From: Nocardia coubleae NBRC 108252
GTDB taxonomy: Bacteria; Actinomycetota; Actinomycetes; Mycobacteriales; Mycobacteriaceae
Direction of reading: 5' to 3'
Length of the DNA: 64,000 nt
Assembly (NCBI RefSeq): GCF_001612805.1
Contig: NZ_BDBD01000008.1
Coordinates: forward strand, 1 to 64,000
Positions 34,158-44,344 of this stretch are shown piece after piece. A program made the translations under genes and the position numbers. Every line of letters begins with the position of its first letter. Within the stretch, counting starts at the first letter, position 1. The notes beneath the pieces are model-generated. The model did no database searches. It was not told where the DNA came from and was given only the letters and a program-made list of their open reading frames with translations.

Positions 34158-36455
34158 ATGGCCGATTCGATCATCACCCAAGACCTGGTCACGCTCGACG
34201 CCGACTTCGGCGCCGACAAGCAATCGGTCATCACCGCACTGGCAGGCACGCTGGCCGCGCATGGCCGTGCCACCGACGCCGGCGCCGTCAGCGAGGCCGC
34301 GCTGAACCGGGAGGCCCAATCGGCGACCGGATTACCCGGCGGCATCGCCATCCCGCACTGCCGGGCCGCTGCCGTCACCGCCCCCTCGCTCGCCTTCGCC
34401 CGTCTCTCGCCCGGCGTCGACTTCGGCGCACCCGACGGACCGGCCGACCTGGTGTTCCTCATCGCCGCCCCCGAAGGCGCGGGTGCGGACCACATGAAGC
34501 TGCTGTCGTCCCTGGCCCGGGCGCTGGTCCGCCCTGCCTTCGTCAACGACCTTCGCTCGGCCGCCACGCCCGCCGAGGTTGTCGCGTTGGTCGACGGGGT
34601 GATCAATCCCCCGCCCACGTCCGGCGCTCCCGCGGCCACGGGTGTGGGCGTTTCGGCAGCGGGCGCGACCAGTGCCACTGGTGCGGCATCAACGGCAGCC
34701 GACACGACCGATGCTGTCGGTGCGGGTGTGGCCACTGCCTCAACGTTCGGCGCGGGCGCGACCGATACGGGAGGGACTTCCGCATCCGGTGAAGATGCTG
34801 CTGACTCAACCGATGCCGCCGGTCATGCGGAATCGAGCGGTGACGCGGGTACCCCTGCTGACGCGACTGACCTGAACAAGGCGGCGACCGGTGGAGCAGC
34901 GGCGACCGGTGGAGCGGCGGCAGCCGCTGCTGCGGCGGGTGCCGACGGCACGACTAGTCGAGGCGACGCGAGTGAGACTGTCGACGCAGGAACACCGACG
35001 AAGATCGTGGCGGTCACGGCCTGCCCGACCGGCATCGCCCACACCTATATGGCCGCCGATTCCCTCGCCGCCGCCGCAGAGCGGGCAGGCGTCGACCTCG
35101 CGGTGGAGACGCAGGGATCCAGCGGTGGGGACAAACTCGATCCGGGAACCATCACCGGCGCCGACGCGGTCATCTTCGCCACCGATGTGGGAGTGAAGGA
35201 TCGGAGCCGGTTCGCGGGGAAACCGGTCGTCGAATCCGGCGTGAAGCGAGCCATCAACGAACCGGACACCATGATCGCCGAGGCGGTCGCGGCCGCACGA
35301 ACCCCTGGCGCCGCCACGGTCGGCGGGGCAGCACCCACGACGGGTGAGCCGGCGGCCAAGGGCATCGGGTGGGGTACGCGGCTGCGGCAGATCCTGCTGA
35401 CCGGCGTGAGCTACATGATCCCGTTCGTCGCGGCGGGCGGTCTGCTGATCGCGTTGAGTTTCCTGCTCGGCGGTTACGAGATCTCCGACAGCGCCAAAGA
35501 CATCGTGCTGAACAATTCGCTCACCGACCTGCCCGACGGCGGTCTGGCCACCTATTTCGCGGCCGTGCTCAACCAGATCGGTGTGCTCGCGTTCGGCTTC
35601 CTCGTTCCGGCGCTGGCCGGGTACATCGCCTTCGCCATCGCCGACCGGCCGGGTCTGGCGCCGGGTTTCACGGCGGGTGCGATCGCCCTCGTCGTCGGCG
35701 CGGGCTTCCTCGGCGGCCTCGTCGGCGGGCTGATCGGTGGTTTCGCGGCGCTGTGGGTGAGCAAACTGCCCGTCCCGACGTGGGCGCGCGGACTGATGCC
35801 CGTGGTGGTGATTCCGCTGCTGGCGTCGCTGATCGTCGGTGTGCTGATGTTCGTGCTGCTCGGCAAGCCGTTGGCGGCGGTCACCGACGCGCTCACCGAC
35901 TGGCTCGGCGGTCTTTCGGGTAGTTCGGCGATCGCGCTCGGGGTGATCCTCGGCGTGATGATGTGCTTCGACCTCGGCGGGCCGGTGAACAAGGCGGCCT
36001 ACTCGTTCGCCGCCGCGGGCCTGTCGGTCACCGACAACACCACCTTGCGGATCATGGCCGCGGTGATGGCGGCGGGCATGGTTCCGCCGCTCGCGATGGC
36101 GCTGTCGACCACGCTGCGGCCCCGGCTCTACACCGAGGCCGAGCGGGAGAACGGCAAGGCGGCCTGGCTGCTCGGCGCCTCGTTCATCTCCGAGGGCGCT
36201 ATCCCGTTCGCCGCGGCCGACCCGCTGCGGGTGCTGCCGTCGATGATGGTCGGCGGCGCGGTGACCGGCGGCATGGTCATGGCCACCGAGGTCACCTTGA
36301 GCGCACCACACGGCGGGATCTTCGTGTTCTTCGCCATCGGTCACGTGCTGTGGTTCATCGTGTCGGTGCTGGCGGGCACGGTCGTCGGCGCCGCCTGCGT
36401 CACCCTCGCCAAGGAGTTCACCGGCAAGAAGTCACCCGCTCTGGCCACCGCGTAA
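34158..36455 (+). CDS. fruA: PTS fructose transporter EIIABC
   Basis: FruA (765 aa) imports fructose and phosphorylates it to fructose-1-phosphate. The EIIA domain (about 1-150) has the phosphorylated His67 in GIAIPHCR; the EIIB domain (about 281-375) has Cys289 in VAVTACPTGIAHTYMAA; the membrane EIIC domain (about 390-755) contains GVSYMIPFVAAGGLLIALSF and FDLGGPVNKAAYSF. The A-B linker, residues 152-279, is an unusually long low-complexity stretch of Ala, Thr, Gly, Ser and Asp. Phosphate comes from HPr, encoded next. Confidence 0.95.
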   Translation: MADSIITQDLVTLDADFGADKQSVITALAGTLAAHGRATDAGAVSEAALNREAQSATGLPGGIAIPHCRAAAVTAPSLAFARLSPGVDFGAPDGPADLVFLIAAPEGAGADHMKLLSSLARALVRPAFVNDLRSAATPAEVVALVDGVINPPPTSGAPAATGVGVSAAGATSATGAASTAADTTDAVGAGVATASTFGAGATDTGGTSASGEDAADSTDAAGHAESSGDAGTPADATDLNKAATGGAAATGGAAAAAAAAGADGTTSRGDASETVDAGTPTKIVAVTACPTGIAHTYMAADSLAAAAERAGVDLAVETQGSSGGDKLDPGTITGADAVIFATDVGVKDRSRFAGKPVVESGVKRAINEPDTMIAEAVAAARTPGAATVGGAAPTTGEPAAKGIGWGTRLRQILLTGVSYMIPFVAAGGLLIALSFLLGGYEISDSAKDIVLNNSLTDLPDGGLATYFAAVLNQIGVLAFGFLVPALAGYIAFAIADRPGLAPGFTAGAIALVVGAGFLGGLVGGLIGGFAALWVSKLPVPTWARGLMPVVVIPLLASLIVGVLMFVLLGKPLAAVTDALTDWLGGLSGSSAIALGVILGVMMCFDLGGPVNKAAYSFAAAGLSVTDNTTLRIMAAVMAAGMVPPLAMALSTTLRPRLYTEAERENGKAAWLLGASFISEGAIPFAAADPLRVLPSMMVGGAVTGGMVMATEVTLSAPHGGIFVFFAIGHVLWFIVSVLAGTVVGAACVTLAKEFTGKKSPALATA

Positions 36456-36495
36456 GCCCTCGTACAACGTCACCTCGCACAACAAGGAGAAACCC

Positions 36496-36753
36496 ATGCC
36501 AAGCACCACCGTCACCGTCGGCTCCTCGGTCGGCCTGCACGCGCGCCCCGCCGCCCTGATCGCGGAGGCGGTGGGCGCGGCGGGTGTGCCCGTCACCATC
36601 GCGCTCACGGGCGGTGATCCGGTCGATGCCGGGTCGGCGCTGATGATCATGACCCTCGGCGCGGGTCAGGGCGCGGAGGTCGTCATCAGCTCCGACGATC
36701 AGCCGACGCTCGACAAGATCGCGGAACTGGTGGCCAGCGACCTCGACGCCTGA
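36496..36753 (+). CDS. ptsH: Phosphocarrier protein HPr
   Basis: HPr (85 aa) passes phosphate from Enzyme I to EIIA. The active His15 is in VGLHARPAALI, and Ser47 is at the regulatory-site position (DAGSALMIMTLG). It follows fruA by 40 nt with an AAGGAG site and ends the operon. ptsI, often linked in actinobacteria, is not in this window. Confidence 0.95.
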   Translation: MPSTTVTVGSSVGLHARPAALIAEAVGAAGVPVTIALTGGDPVDAGSALMIMTLGAGQGAEVVISSDDQPTLDKIAELVASDLDA

Positions 36754-36767
36754 CCACCCGCCCTACC

Positions 36768-36811
36768 GCCGACGGCGCCGACTCCCACCAGGGGCGGCGC
36801 CGTCGGCTTTT
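36768..36811 (+). terminator. Intrinsic terminator of the fructose operon
   Basis: GCCGACGGCGCCG (36768-36780) pairs perfectly with CGGCGCCGTCGGC (36795-36807), followed by TTTTG. A canonical Rho-independent terminator. Confidence 0.88.
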
Positions 36812-36826
36812 GCCGCATGGCCACGG

Positions 36827-38158
36827 TCAGGGGCACTCCCGCGGCGCCGGTGTCCCGGTCAGACGGGCATCCATCCACTCCATCGCACCGGGCCAGCCCG
36901 CCATCATCCCGAGGCTGTGTTCGGTGGGCAACGACCGGAAGACCACTTGCGTATCGCCGGCGCAGTGCCGCCTGGCGACGGCGAGGCCCTGTTCCGGTGG
37001 TACGCCGAAATCGAATTGGCCGTGATAGATGTACAGCGGCGCGTCGGCGGTGCGGCCGCTCAGGTCGGTGCGTGTGAAGATCTCCCGGATCGCGTCGGAG
37101 GCGAGCGGGTTCGGTGGCGACATCCCGACGTCAACCGGCAGGCCGAGCAGACCGAGCGGGCCGTTGCTGTCGCCGCAGAGGTCGCGGATCGGCGAGGTCG
37201 CCACCCACTGACCGAGATGGTTCAGCTGGGCGAGCAGGGCGGGGTGTTCGCGGGCGACGGCGAAGCCCGCGGCCATCAGGATTCCGGAGGCGAAGCTGCC
37301 GTTGAAGCGGGCGGCGATGGCGGGATAGTCGCTGATCAGCCCGCCCATGGCGACGCCGGCGAGCGCGTCGCCGAGTTCGGGTGCGTATTCGGGTTGCAGC
37401 ACGGCGGCGCCGTAGGCGGCGATCGCGCCGCCGGAGTATCCGCCGACGGCGAACCGGCTGTCGCCGAATACCTCGGGGCGCACCGCACGCACCGCGCGGA
37501 TCGCGTCGAGCACCGCGTGCCCGGCGACCGTCGGCTCCGCATATGCCATCAACGGTCCCTCGTGATCGGGCACGAGCACCGCATGGCCCCGGTTCAGCGC
37601 CCAGGCCATCGTCGGTGGGAAGAGGTCGCCCATGTTGAATTTCGGGTGGGCACCGTGGGCGAGCCCGTATCCCGGCGTGCAGGACGCGCCGAGCGAGTTG
37701 ATCGGCAGTGCGTTGACCACCACCTGTCTGGTCCTCCCGGACGGGGGCGCGGCTGTGGGAATGAGCAGGGTCGCGGTCGCGAAGGACGGTGCGCCGCGCG
37801 AGTCGGTCGTGCGGAACTTCAGCAGCACGGCCTGCTGGATCGGCACGACCGCGAACGGCGCCGCCGTGGCCGTCACATCGCGCTGTTCGATGATCTCCCC
37901 CGGGCGCCGGTCCGCGAGGTCGGCGGGCCAGGCGTCGAACAGGGGGTCGCCGGTCGGGGTGGCGCGGGTGGCTTGCCACAGGGCGGCGACGTCGGCGGGC
38001 AGGTCCTTGACCAGTTGTGTGGATGCCGCGGGCAGCGCGGGGGCGGGCAGGACGTCGTCGACCAGCGACGGCCCTGCCCAGGCCGGGGCTGCCGTGAGCG
38101 CCGCCGCGACGGCGAGCGCGGTGATCGCGCAGGTTCGCAAACTACCGGGCCGCGACAT
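36827..38158 (-). CDS. Secretory lipase family protein
   Basis: The protein is 443 aa. A Sec signal peptide (MSRPGSLRTCAITALAVA then a core ending PAWAGP, cleavage near residue 28) precedes a secretory-lipase alpha/beta-hydrolase domain. The nucleophile is Ser242 in GGYSGGA; an acid lies in YHGQFDFGVP and the His in LPTEHSLGM. Secretory lipases hydrolyse triacylglycerols or related lipids outside the cell. ATG 38158 is preferred over 38179 because it gives a normal signal peptide. Confidence 0.88.
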   Translation of the reverse strand: MSRPGSLRTCAITALAVAAALTAAPAWAGPSLVDDVLPAPALPAASTQLVKDLPADVAALWQATRATPTGDPLFDAWPADLADRRPGEIIEQRDVTATAAPFAVVPIQQAVLLKFRTTDSRGAPSFATATLLIPTAAPPSGRTRQVVVNALPINSLGASCTPGYGLAHGAHPKFNMGDLFPPTMAWALNRGHAVLVPDHEGPLMAYAEPTVAGHAVLDAIRAVRAVRPEVFGDSRFAVGGYSGGAIAAYGAAVLQPEYAPELGDALAGVAMGGLISDYPAIAARFNGSFASGILMAAGFAVAREHPALLAQLNHLGQWVATSPIRDLCGDSNGPLGLLGLPVDVGMSPPNPLASDAIREIFTRTDLSGRTADAPLYIYHGQFDFGVPPEQGLAVARRHCAGDTQVVFRSLPTEHSLGMMAGWPGAMEWMDARLTGTPAPRECP

Positions 38159-38354
38159 GTGGTCCCTCCCCAGGAGCATCAGCCGGAGCGTGGGGCGGTC
38201 GACCCCACGCGGCCATCGAGGCCGTCTCGAACCTATGCCGGGGAATCCCTGGGGAACACGGTGTCGGCTGCGTCCTTGTACATGTCACCGTGGGTGAACT
38301 GCGGGAACGGTGACGGTCAACAGGGTCGCGAGATTCAGCCGTACAGCGCCTGGG

Positions 38355-38398
38355 CAAAAAAAGAAGACGGTCCTGACCTTGTGGTCAGGACCGTCTTC
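38355..38398 (-). terminator. Intrinsic terminator of the initiator tRNA gene
   Basis: A perfect 16-bp stem (38363-38378 with 38383-38398, loop TTGT) is followed on the minus strand by a run of seven T (complement of 38356-38362). It lies 5 nt after the tRNA 3' end. Confidence 0.92.
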
Positions 38399-38403
38399 GT
38401 TTG

Positions 38404-38477
38404 TAGCGGGGACAGGATTTGAACCTGCGACCTCTGGGTTATGAGCCCAGCGAGCTACCGAGCTGCTCCACCCCGCG
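38404..38477 (-). tRNA. Initiator tRNA-fMet (CAT)
   Basis: A 74-nt cloverleaf with anticodon CAT at 38443-38441. Two initiator features are visible: three consecutive G:C pairs at the bottom of the anticodon stem (CTGGG/CCCAG around CTCATAA), and no Watson-Crick pair at 1-72 (C1 opposite T72). The T-loop is GTTCAAAT. CCA is not encoded. Confidence 0.96.
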
Positions 38478-38596
38478 TCGGTGAATACAACATTACACAC
38501 GGGTTAGCGCAGATGCCAAATCGTGAGGTCAGGCAGGGTTTTTCGCGGTTGCGCAGGGATCTTCACGGACATGGGATCGTCGACAGAGCCTTCAAT

Positions 38597-38612
38597 TGTG
38601 ATGACCGTCACC
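38597..38612. promoter_or_regulatory. CRP-like site 1
   Basis: TGTGA-TGACCG-TCACC matches TGTGA-N6-TCACA at 9 of 10 positions, about 220 bp upstream of rpf. Confidence 0.65.
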
Positions 38613-38647
38613 AGAATCGGACCGAATCGGTACCGCACATCCGAATC

Positions 38648-38663
38648 GGTGACCGGGATCACT
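38648..38663. promoter_or_regulatory. CRP-like site 2
   Basis: GGTGA-CCGGGA-TCACT keeps the full GTGA-N6-TCAC core, 51 bp after site 1. Confidence 0.6.
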
Positions 38664-38670
38664 ATTTCGC

Positions 38671-39380
<710 letters not shown>

Positions 39381-39401
39381 TCCACTCGTTTCCCCCTGCA
39401 G

Positions 39402-39437
39402 CAAGAAGGCCCCGCCGATTCCGGCGGGGCCTTCTTG
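39402..39437. terminator. Bidirectional terminator between rpf and the UPF0182 gene
   Basis: CAAGAAGGCCCCGCCG (39402-39417) pairs perfectly with 39422-39437 over a 4-nt loop; both ends supply T residues in each direction. Confidence 0.85.
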
Positions 39438-39449
39438 TGTCGCGGACCG

Positions 39450-42446
39450 TTACCGGCCGCCCGCGTCCTGGTAGGCCTGCACGGCCTTGTCCAGTTCCTC
39501 GAGCGCCTTACCGAAATCGGCGAAGTTGCCCGTGCGCATCGCGGTGCGCACCGCCTCGATCTTGCGGCTCAGCTCGGCCGCGGCGGCTTCCTGAGTCGGC
39601 GTCGACGGGGTGCCCGTCGCGGGCGGCGGCGGAACGACGCCACCGGCGGGCGGAGTCGAGCCCTGGTCGACCGGCGGGGTCGCCCCCGGTTTCGGCTTCA
39701 CCGACGGGTCGCCGCCGAACGGTGTCGCCAGCGAACCGGCGCCCGGGATCACCTGATTGAGCGCGTCGGCCAGGGTGGCCGCGTAACCCACCTTCACGCC
39801 GCCACCGGAGTCGCGGTAGCTCACCAGCACGCGCAACAGCTGCGGGAACGTCGACGAACCCGTGTTGCGTTCGTTGTAGAACGGTTCCACGTACAGGATG
39901 CCGCCGTCGGCCACCGGCAGGGTGAGCAGATTGCCGTAGCGGATCTTGTTCGAGTTCGACAGCAGCGTCTTCTCCCGCGACACCGCGTCGGCGGTGGTCA
40001 TCGAGTTCTGCGTCTGCTGCGGACCCTGCGTCTGCGTCTCGCCGGGCAGCTGCAGCACCGTGAACTTGCCGTAGCCCTCCGGGTCCGAGCGCACCGAGAT
40101 GTAGGCCGACAGGTACTCGCGGTTGTAGCCGACCATCGAGGACGTCAGGTTGAACACCGGCTTGTTGGTCTTCGGGTCACCGAGCAGCACGTAGTACGGC
40201 GGCTGGTTGAAGGTGCCGCCCTCGATCGTCGGATCGCTGGGCACCGACCAGAAGGCGTTGTTGGTGAAGAACTCGCGCGGGTTGTCCACGTGGTACTTGG
40301 TGAGCATCTCGCGCTGCACCTTGAACAGGTCTTCCGGGTAGCGGAAGTGGGCGCGCAGTTCCGCCGAGATCTCGCTCTCGGGCTTCACCGCATCCGGGAA
40401 GACACCCTGCCAGGCGTTGAGCACCGGGTCGTTGGTGTCGGTCTCGTACAGGGTGACGGTGCCGTCGTAGGCGTCGACGGTCGCCTTCACCGAGTTGCGG
40501 ATGTAGCTGACCTCCTTGCGCGGGATGGCCCGGCCGGTCTTCTTGTCGATGCTGTCCTCGACGGCGCCGTCGAGCGAGGTCGACTGCGCGTAGGGGTACT
40601 TGTCGAGGGTGGTGTAGGCATCGACGATCCACACGATGCGCTCGCCGACGACCGCCGGGTAGGCGTTGCCGTCGGTGGTCAACCACGGCGCCACCTTCTG
40701 CACCCGGTCGCGCGGCGACCGGTTGAACAGGATCTTGGAGTCGTCGCTGATCGCCGAGGAGAACAGGATGTTGCGCTCGGCGTACTTGGCGGCGAAGGCC
40801 AACCGGTTGAACCAGTTGCCCACCGGCACGCCGCCGCTGCCGTCGTAGGTGAATTGCGCGGTGTCGGAATCGTATTCGCGCGGCGCCTCGCCCTCGGCGC
40901 TACCGACGATGGCGTAGTCGGGGTCGGTCTGGGAGATCAGCTCGCCGAAGTAGATGCGCGGCTGGTCGACCTTGATCACCTGCTTGTCCTTCTCGGTGAA
41001 CAGGTCGCTCACCGTGAACAGCGGGTACCCCGAATCACTGCCACCCGATGCGCTCTGCGCGTCGGACTGCGGCTTGTTCACCCGGTTGGCGGGCGCGGCG
41101 ACGAAACCGTTGCCGTGGGTGTAGACGGTGTGCTGGTTGATCCAGTCCTTCTGGTTACCCGACAGTGCCGCCGGGTGCAGCTCGCGCGCGGCGACGATGT
41201 AGTCCTGCAGCTCGCCGTTGACGTTGTAGCGGTCGATGTCGAGCGACTCCGGGAAGCCGTAGAAGTTCTTGCGCTGCTGCAGCTGGGTGAACGTGGGCGA
41301 GAGGATGTTCGGGTCGAGCAGCCTGGCATTGCCGATGGTCGCCGCGTCGGCGGGGACTTCGAGCGGGCTCTTGGTGCTCACACCCTGGTAGTCGCGGTAC
41401 TCTACCTTGTCGTCGGTGATGCCGTACGCCTCGCGCGTGGCCTGGATATTGCGCTCGATGTACTGGCTTTCCTTCTCGGCGGCATTGGGTCGCACCGAGA
41501 ACTGCTCAACGACCATCGGCCACACCGCCCCGACGAGGATCGAGGAGAGCACCAGCAGCGCCGCCGCCATCGCGGGCACCCGCAGATCGCGCAGCACGAT
41601 GCCCGCGAAGAACGCGATCGCGCAGATCACCGCGATGGACAGCAGGATCAGCTTGGCAGGCAGCACCGCGTTGATGTCGGTGAACGACGGACCGCTGAAG
41701 GTGGGTTCCTTGCGTGTGCTCGACAGCAGGTCGTACCGGTCGAACCAGTACGCCACGGCCTTGAGCAGCACGAAGATGCCGGCGATCACGGCCAGCTGCA
41801 CCCGTGCGGCACGGGTGAGCGCGCCCTCGCGTCCGGCCAGGCGCAGCCCGCCGAACACGTAGTGGGTCACCAGGTTCGCGAAGAACGCGATGACAACCGC
41901 GACGAACAGCCAGTTCAGCACCATCCGGTAGAACGGCAGGTCGAAGGTGTAGAACCCGATGTCGAGATGGAACTGCGGGTCCTGCTGACCGAAGTCGCCC
42001 CCGTGCAGGAACAGCTGCACCGTTGCCCAATTCGACTGCGCCACCAGGCCCGACAGCAGGCCGAGCAGCACCGGGATGCCGATGCCGAACCAGCGCAGCC
42101 GCGCCATCACGGTGGTGCGGTAGCGCGCGATCGGATCGTTGGGCCCGGCGACCGGCACGAACACCGGACGCGAACGGTAGGCGAGCAGCAGCGCCGCCCA
42201 CACCACGAGCCCGACGAACAGGCCGATCACGACGAACAAGATGAATCTGGTGCGCAACACGCCCAGATACACACTGCGATAGCCGACCTCGCCGAACCAC
42301 AACCAGTTGGTATAGGCGTCGGTGAGGCGGGGCCCGAGCAGCAGCAGCGCCGCGAGGACGACAGCCGTCACCAGCAGCACACGGCTGCGTCGGGACAACG
42401 AAGGTAAGCCGGTGGGGGGCCGCATGCCCACGGTGCCACTCTCCAT
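39450..42446 (-). CDS. UPF0182 family membrane protein
   Basis: The protein is 998 aa and collinear with M. tuberculosis Rv3193c. Seven transmembrane helices occupy about the first 320 residues; the rest is a large extracytoplasmic domain with conserved blocks such as DYVVAAREL-like DYIVAARELHPA, HTVYTHGNGFVAAPAN and YIRNSVKATVDAYDGTV, followed by a Pro-rich segment (about 895-940) and a helical C-terminus. The function of the family is unknown. ATG 42446 and ATG 42425 are both possible starts. Confidence 0.92.
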   Translation of the reverse strand: MESGTVGMRPPTGLPSLSRRSRVLLVTAVVLAALLLLGPRLTDAYTNWLWFGEVGYRSVYLGVLRTRFILFVVIGLFVGLVVWAALLLAYRSRPVFVPVAGPNDPIARYRTTVMARLRWFGIGIPVLLGLLSGLVAQSNWATVQLFLHGGDFGQQDPQFHLDIGFYTFDLPFYRMVLNWLFVAVVIAFFANLVTHYVFGGLRLAGREGALTRAARVQLAVIAGIFVLLKAVAYWFDRYDLLSSTRKEPTFSGPSFTDINAVLPAKLILLSIAVICAIAFFAGIVLRDLRVPAMAAALLVLSSILVGAVWPMVVEQFSVRPNAAEKESQYIERNIQATREAYGITDDKVEYRDYQGVSTKSPLEVPADAATIGNARLLDPNILSPTFTQLQQRKNFYGFPESLDIDRYNVNGELQDYIVAARELHPAALSGNQKDWINQHTVYTHGNGFVAAPANRVNKPQSDAQSASGGSDSGYPLFTVSDLFTEKDKQVIKVDQPRIYFGELISQTDPDYAIVGSAEGEAPREYDSDTAQFTYDGSGGVPVGNWFNRLAFAAKYAERNILFSSAISDDSKILFNRSPRDRVQKVAPWLTTDGNAYPAVVGERIVWIVDAYTTLDKYPYAQSTSLDGAVEDSIDKKTGRAIPRKEVSYIRNSVKATVDAYDGTVTLYETDTNDPVLNAWQGVFPDAVKPESEISAELRAHFRYPEDLFKVQREMLTKYHVDNPREFFTNNAFWSVPSDPTIEGGTFNQPPYYVLLGDPKTNKPVFNLTSSMVGYNREYLSAYISVRSDPEGYGKFTVLQLPGETQTQGPQQTQNSMTTADAVSREKTLLSNSNKIRYGNLLTLPVADGGILYVEPFYNERNTGSSTFPQLLRVLVSYRDSGGGVKVGYAATLADALNQVIPGAGSLATPFGGDPSVKPKPGATPPVDQGSTPPAGGVVPPPPATGTPSTPTQEAAAAELSRKIEAVRTAMRTGNFADFGKALEELDKAVQAYQDAGGR

Positions 42447-42588
42447 GCTCCGGCGGTTCCGCGACCGATTCCGGGCGCGGACACCGCAGTCCGATGTTGC
42501 GGGTGATCCTGTTCGGGATCGTTGGCGCCCACTCTACGGAAATCGGACACCGTGCAAGCGGCAGGGCCGAAAATGATTGGATGGTCGG

Positions 42589-43167
42589 GTGACCGATGAC
42601 GAGCACGCCGAAGTTCTCCTCGCCCGCTGTGTGCGCGAGGTCGTCGAGTTCGCCGACGCCGAGGGCTGGGGCAATCCGCCGCAGATGTTCGCGTTGGTGC
42701 CGACCGCCGACCTGGCCGCGGCCGAACCGGACCTGCAGGATCAGCTCGACGACGGCAGCGAACTGACACCCGTGGCCCAGGAAGCCTTCCCCGACGACAT
42801 CACCGGCGGTTCGATGGCGCTCGACGAATTCCTGGCCACCACCACCTGGCCGCCCGCGGTCGAGGGTTGCGTGCTCGTCCAGGAGATCGTGGTGCTGCCG
42901 CCGGACGCGGAGAGCGATCTGGACGAGGCGCTCGTTCCGCTGCTCGCCGACGACGAAGCCGCCGACGCGGCCGGGCGCGCCGCCGCCCACGCCCACCCGG
43001 GCCGCCGCGATGCCCGCCTCATCGCGGGCGTGTTGCGCCAGGGCGCGTCGCTGTGCCTGCTGCAGATCCGCCCCGAGGACGACGACGGCTTCGGCGACCT
43101 CGACCTGCGCACCTACCCGAACCTGGCCCCGGGCCTCGTCGAGGCCCTGCACCACACTCTCGAGTGA
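42589..43167 (+). CDS. PPA1309 family protein
   Basis: A 192-aa acidic cytoplasmic protein with conserved RCVREVVEFADAEGWGNPPQ near the N-terminus and ARLIAGVLRQGASLCLLQIR near the C-terminus. It belongs to the actinobacterial PPA1309 family, which typically sits in this gene neighbourhood and has no known function. GTG 42589 was chosen because the previous 4 codons overlap non-coding sequence. It is divergent from the UPF0182 gene. Confidence 0.82.
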   Translation: MTDDEHAEVLLARCVREVVEFADAEGWGNPPQMFALVPTADLAAAEPDLQDQLDDGSELTPVAQEAFPDDITGGSMALDEFLATTTWPPAVEGCVLVQEIVVLPPDAESDLDEALVPLLADDEAADAAGRAAAHAHPGRRDARLIAGVLRQGASLCLLQIRPEDDDGFGDLDLRTYPNLAPGLVEALHHTLE

Positions 43168-43191
43168 TCAACTGCGGCGCCAGCCGCTATG

Positions 43192-44217
43192 TCAACTGCA
43201 GCTGATCGGTTCGCGGCCCGCTTCGATGTCGGACAGGGCGGTGATCGCGGTGTCGAGGGTGTCGACCTTCACCAGTCGCAGCCCCTCCGGGATGCGCTGA
43301 GCTGCCTCGTTGCAGTTGGCGGCGGGCACGAGGAAGGTTTCGGCGCCCGCCTCACGCGCGGCGATCATCTTGTACTGGATGCCGCCGATCGGGCCGACCT
43401 TGCCGTCCTGATCGATGGTTCCGGTGCCCGCGACGAACTTGCCGCCGTTGAGTTCGCCGGGTGAGAGCTTGTCGATCAGGGCCAGGCTGAACATGAGCCC
43501 GGCCGAAGGACCGCCGATATCGGCGAGGTTGAATTCCACCTTCAGCGGCGGGCGCCCGCCCTCGCCGAGGCCGATGCCCAGGTAGCCCTTGTTGCTGTCG
43601 TCGGGGCGGGCGGCGAGGGTGATCGGGGTGGTCTGCTCGACGTCGCCGCGCCGGTAGACGACGGTGATGACGTCGCCGGGTCCCTTGGTGCCGACCAGGT
43701 CGATCACTTCCTGGGGCGCGGTGATCGGCTTGCCGTCGATGCTGATGATCTGATCGTCGGCGGCGAGGATGTCCTTGGCCGGGCCGTCCTCGACGACACC
43801 GCGCACCAGGACCACCGTCGGCAGCTTCAGGTGGTGCAGCGCGGCGACCTCGGCATTGCTCTCGGAGTCCTTGAAGTCCTGCTGATTGGACTTGTCCACC
43901 TCTTCGCGCGACACGCCGGGCGGGTACACCTCGGCGCGCGGGACGAGGCCGTGTTCACCGCTCACCCAGAAGCCGAACGCTTCGAACAGGTTCAGTTCGT
44001 CGCGCACCGAAACGGTCGTCATATTGAGCTGACCGGTGGTCGGATCGAGGGGTGCGCCCGTGACGTCGACCACCTGCTTACCGTCGACCTGGCCGAGGGT
44101 GTCGAAGGTCGGGCCGGGGCCGAGTGCGACGAACGGGACGGTGACCACACTGCCGACCACGCCGAGCACGAGGACGGGTACCAGGGCCACGATCAGGGTG
44201 AGGATCCGACGATTCAC
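43192..44217 (-). CDS. PDZ-domain Lon-type (S16) serine protease
   Basis: The protein is 341 aa with one N-terminal transmembrane anchor (RRILTLIVALVPVLVLG), an extracytoplasmic PDZ domain (about 145-215) and a Lon-like proteolytic domain. The catalytic Ser is in GGPSAGLMFSLAL and the Lys in DGKVGPIGGIQYKM, the S16 Ser-Lys dyad, without an ATPase domain. It is orthologous in position to Rv3194c. GTG 44217 lies 7 nt after a TACTGT hexamer, so it is probably leaderless. Confidence 0.9.
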   Translation of the reverse strand: MNRRILTLIVALVPVLVLGVVGSVVTVPFVALGPGPTFDTLGQVDGKQVVDVTGAPLDPTTGQLNMTTVSVRDELNLFEAFGFWVSGEHGLVPRAEVYPPGVSREEVDKSNQQDFKDSESNAEVAALHHLKLPTVVLVRGVVEDGPAKDILAADDQIISIDGKPITAPQEVIDLVGTKGPGDVITVVYRRGDVEQTTPITLAARPDDSNKGYLGIGLGEGGRPPLKVEFNLADIGGPSAGLMFSLALIDKLSPGELNGGKFVAGTGTIDQDGKVGPIGGIQYKMIAAREAGAETFLVPAANCNEAAQRIPEGLRLVKVDTLDTAITALSDIEAGREPISCS

Positions 44218-44230
44218 TCCGACCACAGTA
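44218..44230 (-). promoter_or_regulatory. -10 element of the PDZ protease gene
   Basis: TACTGT on the minus strand (44230-44225) ends 7 nt before GTG 44217. Confidence 0.5.
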
Positions 44231-44331
44231 GTGATCACCTTCGCCGGGTGACGGCAGTGCCACGCTTTTGCGCCGTCGGCCCTGCCGAGGATTTCGCGAT
44301 GCGCGAACACCGTGGACCGGCAGGTCCCGCG

Positions 44332-44344
44332 TAACGTAAGAGGC
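44332..44344 (+). promoter_or_regulatory. -10 element of the zincin-like gene
   Basis: TAACGT (44332-44337) ends 7 nt before ATG 44345; no Shine-Dalgarno. Confidence 0.5.

Noticed and set aside
34806..36344. 512-codon minus-strand open frame
   Set aside because: Antisense to fruA; translation is Arg/His-rich.
39435..42407. 990-codon plus-strand open frame
   Set aside because: Antisense to the conserved UPF0182 gene.
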